NCBI GenBank assembly: GCA_903772945.1
Contig: CAICTM010000455.1
Location: forward strand, 1 to 64,000
Source: Seminavis robusta
Taxonomy: Eukaryota; Bacillariophyta; Bacillariophyceae; Naviculales; Naviculaceae
Direction: 5' to 3'
DNA length: 64,000 nt
Positions 54,847-64,000 of the stretch are shown one piece after another (position 1 is the stretch's first letter; each line of letters opens with the position of its first letter). Under the pieces are notes generated by a model. It saw nothing but the letters and a program-made list of their open reading frames with translations. It searched no databases and had not been told where the DNA came from. Made by a program: the position numbers and the translations under genes.

Positions 54847-56301
54847 ATGAGGACATTTGCCATTGTTCCACTAGTTATGTTGTGTTTGTGGGGGACCACC
54901 ATGAGAGTGGAGGTGAAGGTCCTTACCACGCTAAAGGATCAGTTTGGAGGCATGGAGGCCAATGAAAATCGCAATGTAAATTCCAGTGTGCTACAAAATG
55001 CAAGTGCTTCTCTTGCCACCCCCAGACCCATCAATAAGCCAACTCCGAATTCAATAAATTCATCTGCCAATCCTCGTAACAATGAGCCCCCAATGTCGAA
55101 TAAAGCTATCGTGCCTCATCTTCCTGACACCCTGACCAACATCACCCAACCTAACCTAGTGGATCCTTTCAATGGAGCTCAAGACCAACCACCATCTATT
55201 TGTGAGGGTGGAGGAAAGGTGTCCAGGGATGCTATTGTCATGCTAATGCAAAAGAAGCACAGTACCTATGCTGGTGATCACACTGTGGATATTGCAGGCC
55301 CCTTGCTTTCACTGCAAAGTGCCTACAAAGCAGTTCAAGCAGCAGACGTCTTGTTGTGGCATGAAGGAGAGTTTGCTTTGTCAGAAATTCCAGTGGACAG
55401 GCTCCAGGGGATGAACGTGAGACTTTGTAATCTGAAGAATGCAAAAGGGGTTTGGGGTCCTCCTCCCAATGCTGAGGTTCCTCCAAAAAGTCCTGAAATG
55501 CCGTGGTCTGTGGGATACCGGAACATGATTCGCTTCTATGCTGTCACCATATGGGATGTGCTGTCTGAGCTGGGTTATGATTATGTCATGAGGCTGGATG
55601 ATGACTCCAATTTCATGTCACCCATTGCATACAACTTGTTTGATGCTTTACGCAGCCAGAATGCCATATATGGATTCAGGCAGGAGGCAGAGGAGTGTGG
55701 TTCCACAAGGTTTGGTCCATTCATTGATCGTTTCATAAAAAAGAATAAGATTGTCCCCAAATATGGTGCAATCGAGGGATCCTACTGCAAGAGCCAGCTT
55801 GGTCGATATGGCTACTACAACAACTTTTTTATCAGCAGAGTCTCCTGGTGGCATGAACCACTACCATCCCAGCTTGTCCACAAGTTTGATGAGTCAAGCC
55901 TCATTTACACTCACCGTGATAATGACTTGATCTTCCAAACAGCTGTTGTCAAGCTGTTTGCGGAGCCCCAAGAGGTCTTGAAGTATGTTGACTGGACATA
56001 TGCACATGTTACTGTCAACAATGGTGAATATTTGTATGGTGGCGTTTCCTTTGGTACTGAAGACCCAGACAACGAGAACCAGCAAAGAGACAAGTTCTTA
56101 GATTGGATGGCCAAGCGATGGCACATCAAAGGAAGTGGTATCAGTAACATGAAGCGTCCCATTGGCAAGCTTTTGAACCTAAAGAGATGCCCTGTAACAA
56201 ATCGGCTATGTGCTTTTTCGAACTGCACCAAGTCAGGAGAGCATGTAAAAGAAAACCAGATAGGCCCTAGGCGTGCGGCTGCACCAGCATGCAGCTCCTG
56301 A
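54847..56301 (+). CDS. GT15 alpha-1,2-mannosyltransferase-like, copy 2
   Basis: 484 residues from the first ATG (54847). Same layout as copy 1: signal anchor (RTFAIVPLVMLCLWGTTM), then MRVEVKVLTTLKDQ as in copy 1, a variable Asn/Pro/Ser stem, and a highly similar catalytic domain (VGYRNMIRFYAVTIW, YDYVMRLDDDSNF, YYNNFFISRVSWW, NDLIFQTAVVKLFAEP). In the last motif, copy 1's GD-x-x-x-H becomes ND-x-x-x-Q. If that His or Gly matters for catalysis, the two copies may differ in activity. A 12-residue insert (MKRPIGKLLNLK) precedes the C-terminal Cys block. Tandem duplicate on the same strand. Confidence 0.8.
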   Translation: MRTFAIVPLVMLCLWGTTMRVEVKVLTTLKDQFGGMEANENRNVNSSVLQNASASLATPRPINKPTPNSINSSANPRNNEPPMSNKAIVPHLPDTLTNITQPNLVDPFNGAQDQPPSICEGGGKVSRDAIVMLMQKKHSTYAGDHTVDIAGPLLSLQSAYKAVQAADVLLWHEGEFALSEIPVDRLQGMNVRLCNLKNAKGVWGPPPNAEVPPKSPEMPWSVGYRNMIRFYAVTIWDVLSELGYDYVMRLDDDSNFMSPIAYNLFDALRSQNAIYGFRQEAEECGSTRFGPFIDRFIKKNKIVPKYGAIEGSYCKSQLGRYGYYNNFFISRVSWWHEPLPSQLVHKFDESSLIYTHRDNDLIFQTAVVKLFAEPQEVLKYVDWTYAHVTVNNGEYLYGGVSFGTEDPDNENQQRDKFLDWMAKRWHIKGSGISNMKRPIGKLLNLKRCPVTNRLCAFSNCTKSGEHVKENQIGPRRAAAPACSS

Positions 56302-57919
56302 GTCACTCTCAGAAATGGTAGGTACAAGACCCAAAACTCTCAGCTGGTTACAGTCAGTGTGCACGAAGAACTTGCAGTGGCTGTGTAGCCAGAGGATCAG
56401 CGAAATTGATAATGTCATTACATATGCATTTGCGATTTTGATGTTTTGTTCGTATCATGCTGTTGTTCCTCGACTAGGTATCTGGGAGCAGGGATTGTCG
56501 ATGTCGCCCTTGGCATTCTTCATGAAGTCGTGCGTTGCCGTTCACCACCTTCAAGTCCTAAATGCTCAACAAACCGCACAATGACAACTGTCAAGGCTCA
56601 ACGAGGATGGCATGACATGTCTCTTATGGATGATTTGGCTCCTTCCGAACTTCGCTGGGTGGAAGAAGTGCAATTGGATCCTCTCTTCCCCACTGGCTAG
56701 CTCGTAGTCAAATCGCGAGGCAGATCTTCGTCTCGAGTTCTCTAGCGTGAAGAAAGGCTGGAGATGGAGAGCTACTAGCTAGCTAGGACTCAACTCTTGA
56801 AAGCCCTCATGGATCTGCTGCAGGAGGTTTTGGAGTTGGATATTGCTAGTCATTGTAACATCCTGCAATGATGATAGCATTGATGCCCTCTCCGATCAGG
56901 GCAGCTAGCAAAGAACCTTCCACTTCTCTGGTTGGATTCCCGGAGCGACCTGCTCAAACGTTCTGTTCGTCGATGAAGTATTCCTCGTAGATGCAGAATT
57001 TTCTCTAGGTTGGGTGATGGCATTCATCAGGCAGTTTCGTCACTTCATGCGAACGGGAACAGCAAACCATCGCACCTCACTGATCCGATTTTCTCCTCTC
57101 GCGGAGGGTTCTTCTTCCTTTGGCCAATAGGGGACAAATGCTCAGCAGTTACAAAGATGAAAGTCCCTGGCACCTTTACGGTTCAGTACGAGCGAAAGAA
57201 GCGATCCAAGTGACTGCGAGTCGAATCCCCGCCTCGAGGTAGTTTTACTCTGATAGCAGGCCAAGTATACGGCAGCAAACAGAATATCTTCAGGGGTTGT
57301 TTGCATCACTTTGGTTGAGAATGGGAACGGCAACCCAAGGATAGCGGGGCTCCTAGCTGCTCCGAATCAGTCCTCGGTGGATACCAGTAGTCTACCCAAG
57401 GCCGCTGCCCCTTGCCGCTCCTGGAGCCGGCGGATTTGATCCAAAGTTCATCGGTTGAGGGTGGGGGAAGGATTTTGGTAGCAGATGGAGACTCGAGGGA
57501 GCTAAGCCAACATTACTCTTGATTAATACGAAAAGATTTAAAAGGTCTTGTATGGGGGACCAATAAAGCGTCATTATGACATATTTCTCGGTGCTCGGTA
57601 CACTGTACACTGTACTACGGCTTTTGCTCTGTGCTTGTTGTTTTATATAATGTCTTTTATTGAAGATAATTTCTCGCCCTGTTATTACTAGTAGCCTTCT
57701 CAAACTCCTAATTCGGGTTCGGAAACACTTCCGTACTAAAGAGCGAAGTCATTTATGTGTGAGCTGCAGTGTGACTGAACGGTACGTTTCGTATGGTACA
57801 GTAGACCGGTACTGACGGTACATAGTACATATACACTATTGTTACAGGACCAAGTTCTGGATATTGGTCGGCAGTCCAAGAGCACCCACCCAGAGCTCAC
57901 AAATTTTATTCAAAGCATC
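56302..57919. other. Intergenic upstream of the receptor gene
   Basis: One plus-strand frame (56446-56700, 84 residues) ends in a protein-like stretch (GWHDMSLMDDLAPSELRWVE), but without a family or a good start. Otherwise nothing. CTAGCTAGCTAG at about 56775 and GTACCG words just before the receptor gene. Confidence 0.4.
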
Positions 57920-60900
57920 ATGAAACTATCCTTTCGTTTGAGTTTGCTTTTGCTCACTCGGGGTCTTCTTAGCACCGCTTCGTCTGTTCCTTGCAATGAA
58001 ACCTCCGAGTGTGAGGGTTTGCTTCGTCCAGGTTCCCGTTGCCAAGATGGCTTGTGTACTAACCCATTTTTCAATGGTGGCTGCTTGAAGAGTTTCATTC
58101 CTGGTTGGAATAGGACTCGCATTTGTAATTCTCAGGACCCTCCTGGGGCAGAGAGAATGGGCTTTTGCCGTCGTTCATCGATGGACTACACAGAAGTGCG
58201 ACTGGGCAGTGGTAACTGGGAGTCTGTGAACATGAACGAATATCTCGTCCAAATCTTGCTGTCGGAGCTCATGGACGTGCCTACTAGTATCGAGGGTGGA
58301 GAACCTGACGTGAACATTAACCTGTATCAAGAAAACAGCAATTTTGACTTTTGGAACGTCAAAGTAGATGTGTTCCGCCATCCTGAGATGTCTACTGCTG
58401 GCCGTGTTGATGATTGCCGCATGGTCACAACCGATCCAGAGAACTACGAACCTTGCTACCACGTTTATCCAGAGATATGGTGGCAGAGCAAGAAGGACTT
58501 GCCCTTTCCAGAGATGGAGTCACTGCTGGATCTGGGCGTCTTATCGACTCTGGCCATCTACATACCCAAAGTACGTATCCCTCTGAAGTGAATTCATGGT
58601 GAAAATAGATTACGTCGTGCAGCGACCTCACTTTGCCTCTTCAGTTTGCTCTGCAAAGAGACACCTCCTTGAACTCATTTATTGGTTTGAGGGGAGAAGA
58701 CAATCGGCGCAAGCTCGCAGAAACCTTCAAGTCGCCGACGAGGTACAGTGCAACACCCGAGAGGAGCTGATCCTTGTTTGCACTTTTACCATCTCACACT
58801 GTGTTTGGTGCCAGATGGGGGGACTACTGCAAGGAGGTGTCGCCGACGAACTGCACTATACCCGATCCCATTGCCGAACGTGCTCCCCTCGAAGAGGATG
58901 AGGAAATGCTCTTCTTCTCTGCTGGGGTCTACAATGGTCACTTCCGTATGACGCAAGACTGCGATGCCAACCCCGAATGTGCCGGTGACTTCATTAATAT
59001 TGCCTGCGACTGGACCACCTACGCTTTGCAGCAGGTACGAGGAAGAGAGGTTGGGCGGCCAGTTTGCGACTTGTCCTGCACATTGCCTTAACCTTTTCTC
59101 TCGCCGCGTCTTGCCTGCAGATCTACCACAACGACATTGCACTCGAGATGCGTGGCCCCCTAGCCAGTGGTGGATACTCTTACGACGAACAAGTTCAGAT
59201 CTACGCTGCTGCCAATGCAACCAAAGAGGCCGTCATGGTTCTTATGTATGACACAGACACTCCTTATTCCGAGTGGCTAGGGACGGACGCAGAGATGACA
59301 AGAGTGAACTTTGCACCTCCCACGCAGAAGTGCTTTGATAGTCGCATCACATCCACCGATACGTGCAATCCTGACGCTACTCCCGAGCAACTCTATGGCT
59401 CCCCCGATGGAGCATGCGATACATCTGCCCAGGCTCTCAAAAAGATGTTGAGCTATGCATTCCATCGAATTACTATTGGAGACGACATAGCAGAAGAGTT
59501 CCAAAGCCCGGCATATGAGGCTTTCCAGAGCTACCAAATATCGGAGCTTTCGTACAGCGAGATCTTTCAAATGTGGAAGTCGCGTGGAACGGATCCTTGG
59601 GGATATGACTTGAGGGACGCAGTCTGTCAGTTTTTCGTCCAGAACCTGGACGTCTTTCAGGCCTTTGTACCCGAGTCGCATCCAAGGGTGGTGGTGGAGG
59701 CAGAGACATCCAAAACTTCTGGTCTGATGGAAGCCGCTCTAGGCATTGCAGCTGTCGCTGTAATCCTTGTCATTGTCTCACTTCTGGTTGCATTCCGAAA
59801 GAGGAAAACAAAGGTGCTTTATCACACACAGAATGAGTTTCTGAACCTTATTCTTTCGGGCATGCTTATAGTTTCAATCGGTGCAATTCTTTTGACAGTT
59901 GCTGTTGCCGATTGGACTTGCGCTCTACTTCCATGGGTCATTAACTTGGGCTGGGTACTGCAATTAGTGCCATTGTACTGCCGTATCTCTGGCATCAGCG
60001 AACTCGCCACTTCTGGGAAGCAGATGGAGCGTGTCCGCTTGAATATAAAATGGCTCTGCACCAACGTTGCAGTTGTGGCATTTGTGTTGGTCGCATTTCT
60101 GGTCACTTGGGTGTTACTTGACACTCCCGAGAAAACTTTTGAGTATGAAATGTCAACTGACAAAACACCTCAAGGCGAGACCATCATCATGGCCTATCCT
60201 TACTGTGGATCAGTCGAGAGTTACTGGATTATACCAGTTTTTGGATGGCGGGCTCTTCTCGTCATTCCAAGTTGCATGATTGCCGTGTTGGCAAGTCGTG
60301 TCAAGGAAGATCTGAATGACACCCACACGATGTCTAAGGCGCTCTATACCCACGCCGTGTCCTTGTCGCTGGAGGTGATCTGCTTCCTTGGCTTGTATGG
60401 GTCATCGAATTCAGACTTGATGGGGTACACCAGTGTCATCTTCAGTACCGATACGATTGTGAGTCTGGCAGTCTATGTTGTCCCAAAGTTCCTGAACAGT
60501 GGACAGGAGGTCGACGATGAACCCTTGCCTGATGTATTTGTGCACACAACGATAGCATTGCTCGAAGTCGATGGGTTTACAGCTTGGTAAGACCGTTACT
60601 GGCCTCGTCCTTTCTCCCAGCTGGGTGTGCCGACCTATCATTTCTCACAAGCCCTTCCTGCTGACCGGACACTGCGCAGGAGCTCTGTTCGAGAACCCGT
60701 ACAGGTCTTCCAGTTCCTGGAGCAGCTTTACGGGTACTTTGACAAGCTTGCTGAGAAACACGGTGTATACAAAATTCAGACAGTCTCTGAGTTGTACATC
60801 TCAGCCACAGGAATACCAACATGTCAAGGCAACCATTGCATTCTCATGGCATCTTTCGCAATAGATTGCTTGAAGAAGATGCCCAAGGTTGTCAAGAATA

Positions 60901-63869
60901 TGGAGGTGCATTTTGGCCCTGACACAAGTGGTGAGTTCTTTGTGTGCCTTGGCCTCTGGAGCTTGCCTTTTACTACAATAGTCTCACTCTTTTGAGCCGC
61001 GTCAGACTTGACTCTGCGTATCGGTATGGCTTCAGGCCCTGTGACTGGTGGTTTCTTGAAAGGAAAAGGTAATTGTCGTGAAGCTGTCTCGTGTCGATCA
61101 CTTGAACTTCGTTGTCCTCTCTTCCTCTGACACTTTCTCCTTCTCGCTCTCATACACAGGTGAACGCTTCCAAATCGTTGGCGACACCGTCACAACCGCT
61201 CAGTTGATTCAGAAACATAGCTTGAGAAATAGAATTCACTTGTCCCAGGCCACTGCCGAACTGCTCATTCAGGCCAACAAGCGGGCCTGGGTCATGGAAC
61301 GAGAAGATCCAGTAGACACAGAAGAAAAGGGAACAATGAAAACCTATTGGCTAGTGAAAGGTTCTCACCGTGAGTACGACATGCCAGAGCGGCACTCGTG
61401 CTATGAATCAATTCCGAGCGACGAAGCCGAGGATGACATCAAGTTCTCAAAGCTGAAAAATGAAGAGCGATGGGTTGAGTTCAACGTGGAAACATTCAAA
61501 GGCTTGCTGAAGCAAATCATAGCACGAAGAGACGGATCATTGAGCAACTTGACGTCCTCGAATCACTTGCTTCACCCCTCTCGTGTTCCCGAAGCAAACA
61601 TGCCATTGGAAGGTAAGAAGCCCACGAAACGACCGCGACTGTTTAAGCTTTCTTTGCAGTGTTGTTGTTGCTGGGCGTTGTTGGCTGGTGGACGGGGATG
61701 AAGAACGGGCGATATGCACAGCGACCGTATGTATTGGTTGAGCTCCGCTTGTTGGTGTGCCAGTGACTAGTCCCACATGTAGATGATGTGGCTAGTACCA
61801 CACTGCTATTCTAGAGAGAGCGATATGTGGGATTGGCCTGCTTGCAAGTCCTTGTTATAGGGAAGGGAGTCCAACGTGACCCAACTTGTTGTCGAAGTGC
61901 CAAAATGTTTTCCCACACGTGTTTTCTGTCGCTTTGCTTTGCCTTACTAACGAGTTTCTTCTTTCCAACCACAACCACAGAGGTGAAAGAAGTAATAATG
62001 CTCCCAAGCTTCGACAAAAGAGCCGCGCGACGACAACTGGACTTTGACAAGGTGGAGATCCAAGAAAACGTTGTGTTCCAGCTCAGGGAATACATCTCCA
62101 TTGTTGCCAGCTGCTATAATGACAACCCCTTTCACGTAAGTCATCTGCTTTCACGGGATGCATCAGAACTGACGTAAAGGCATGTTTTGGGTGTCGAGAT
62201 CTCTGACTGCTCTGCACCTTCCTCCAGAACTTTGCCCATGCATCGTATGTTGTCATGGCAATCAAAAAGTACATGAACCGAATCATCGCTGGTGAGTGAC
62301 GGAAGCTTTGTGCCAAGCCCATACCATTGCCAGCATCATTGGCAGCACATTTCTTACAGATCTCTTGTTTCTGCTCTCCCAGCAAGCGAGATGGATGTCG
62401 GGCACGCCGTTGAAGAACGCGTTCGAAGCAGCGTTCAAGCTGCCATTCACTCTCATACGTATGGTAAGGAACTCAAGACAAACGATTTATGGGAGATGGT
62501 CCAACTGCATTCTTCTCACACAAAGACCTTCCGTTCTGTCAAACAAAAAGGCATCACTAGCGATCCGCTTACACAGTTTGCGTGCGTTTTCAGTGCCCTT
62601 ATTCACGATGTCGGTGAGTTGACTGCCAAAAATAATGAGAATCGAATCGACTGTCTGGCTCTAACACCTAACCTCGCTTCTTGTGCATGACAGACCATCC
62701 TGGAGTTCCGAACCCACAGTTGGTCCGCGAAGACAAGGAAGTTGCCGAACGCTTCAAAGCCAGGAGTGTGGCAGAGCAGAAGAGCTTCGTCGTCTCATGG
62801 AATCTTCTCATGGAGGAAAGGTTCTCTGCCTTGTTGTCGACCATATGTAGCACACCAAAGGAACTCCAACGCTTTCGACAGCTGGTGATCAACAGCGTGA
62901 TGGGTGAGTGGCTATCGCTACGCTCTATGTTGAACAACTCCGCAACGCTATGCTAATGCATGAACTCCTCGTTTGTGACAATCCAGCGACGGACTTGGGG
63001 GATAAACAGCTCAAAGAACTCCGTAATGGCAGATGGGAGAAGGCTTTTGCAACAAGCGATGAGTCTAGCAGCCTCAATACTGGCGGATCATCAGATACCT
63101 TGAGTTCTTGCGCTGATCTCGAAAGCGGCCGTGAACGAACGTGCATCCAGATCAACCGAAAGGCAACAATTGTTGTAAGTTCATTGTTACGGACCTTATA
63201 TACCAAAGCCCACGGTTTCGTTCTGTCTCATCCTTTGTTTGGAATTCAAACCCTCTATATATAGATCGAGCACCTCATTCAGGCAGCTGATGTGGCCCAC
63301 ATGTCTCAGCACTGGGCCATCTATCGCAAATGGAACCGCTTGCTGTTTCGGGAAATGTACAAGGCATGGCGTGAAGGAAGAGCCGAGCATAATCCAGCAG
63401 AGGACTGGTACAAGGGAGAAATCGGGTATGTCTTTCATGGCTGATCAAACCTCCTCACTTGCAGCATGCTCTAGTGTTTGTTTGCAAAGCCATCAGTTCC
63501 TTACTATCTGTTTCTTTCCCCTTCCGCCAGCTTTTTTGACTTTTACATCGTTCCTTTATCCAGGAAGGTACGTGATGCGTCTTTCCCCTTGACGTGAACC
63601 ACTGTGGGTCTCAACTCTGTTTTGGTTTGGTTTTGTGCCAGCTTCGCGATTGCGGTGTGTTTGGACCCACTTCGGATGAGAACTACAACTATGCCACGAA
63701 CAATAGAAACATGTGGGTTCAGGAAGGGCAGGGAATTGTCAAAGTTCTGTTGGCTGAAGTTGAGATGGAGTATTCAAAAATGCCCGAGATGTACCCCGGC
63801 GATGATGACATTGAACGCGCATTCCCGCTGGTGGCTGGTCCCTCCATTCCTACGCCTCCATCCGCGTAG
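57920..63869 (+). CDS. Receptor-type class III cyclase fused to cyclic nucleotide phosphodiesterase
   Basis: 16 exons: 57920-58570, 58645-58742, 58815-59034, 59121-60586, 60680-60930, 61006-61068, 61160-61612, 61981-62135, 62228-62291, 62383-62463, 62551-62613, 62694-62903, 62987-63174, 63265-63425, 63531-63567, 63642-63869. All phases agree (4,389 bases, 1,462 residues). The start is the first ATG (57920), giving a signal peptide. The order is: Cys-rich ectodomain (to about 525), seven membrane helices (about 528-770), a class III cyclase domain (about 798-1000), a linker, and a class I phosphodiesterase domain (about 1080-1440). The phosphodiesterase keeps HNFAHA (His 1119), IHDVDH (1186-1190) and the later Asp in AADVAH. 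The cyclase lacks its catalytic residues (see findings). This architecture is known in diatoms, where such genes are linked to pheromone and CO2 signalling. It should sit in the plasma membrane and control cGMP or cAMP. Confidence 0.88.
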
Positions 63870-64000
63870 AGATCCATGCATCTGTTGCGTGATGATTGAT
63901 CGATCGAGTAGTAATACATATTTGCACTATTCCCCTTCATGATTACGGATGCATCAACCCAGATTGTTTGTCTGAAGTGGCTGCATCAATCCCTCGATAC

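Noticed and set aside
57205-57245. Second tRNA-like T-arm (GAGTCGAATCC)
   Set aside because: Stem has a mismatch and no other tRNA arms fit around it.

Overview
This is nuclear DNA from a eukaryote, most likely a diatom and probably a pennate one. Seminavis robusta or a near relative would fit, but the sequence alone does not prove it. The evidence is: short GT-AG introns of about 50-110 bases; signal peptides followed by the A-F plastid cleavage motif typical of algae with secondary red plastids; a receptor with joined cyclase and phosphodiesterase domains; BspA-like (DUF285) repeat surface proteins with PT-rich stalks; a bestrophin; Kre2/Mnt1-like GT15 mannosyltransferases; and Copia and Ty3/Gypsy-like retroelement fossils. 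Intergenic DNA is rich in short CTAGCTAG and GGTACC-type palindromes.

Layout. 1-3.3 kb holds a Copia pol fossil (+), followed by a Ty3-like gag fossil (-) at 3.5-4.4 kb and an unassigned stretch. 6.06-16.56 kb is a single giant minus-strand gene. I resolved it into 38 exons whose phases all agree, giving about 2,493 residues: a membrane-anchored N-terminus, a Ser/Thr/Pro stalk, and three BspA-like modules joined by PT-repeat linkers. 18.9-19.6 kb is a frame-disrupted Cys-rich secreted-protein gene. 19.8-23.0 kb is a patch of two converging LTR-element fossils. 23.1-25.5 kb is a DUF2330 protein whose likely GPI-type tail is in another frame. 25.8-27.1 kb is a secreted Met/Gly/Asp/Tyr-rich protein. 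29.4-31.3 kb is a bestrophin with an in-frame TGA and an open extension beyond it. 34.4-35.2 kb is an EF-hand membrane protein. 36.8-37.6 kb holds a MITE-like foldback and an AT-rich inverted-repeat block.

38.1-43.4 kb carries two tandem paralogues of an unrecognised multi-pass membrane protein. 44.1-45.4 kb is a type II membrane protein with a glycosyltransferase-like end. 46.0-47.0 kb is a retropepsin-like locus. 48.1-49.1 kb encodes an ABC-type ATPase with a plastid-targeting pre-sequence, and 49.4-50.0 kb a small membrane protein. 51.8-56.3 kb is a tandem pair of GT15 mannosyltransferases. 57.9-63.9 kb is a 16-exon receptor cyclase/phosphodiesterase gene of 1,462 residues, also phase-consistent throughout.

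Most genes point to the cell surface, secretory route or signalling. The standout is the receptor cyclase/phosphodiesterase: its cyclase domain has lost all the usual metal-binding and transition-state residues while its phosphodiesterase motifs are intact. It may therefore be a sensor that degrades a cyclic nucleotide rather than making one.
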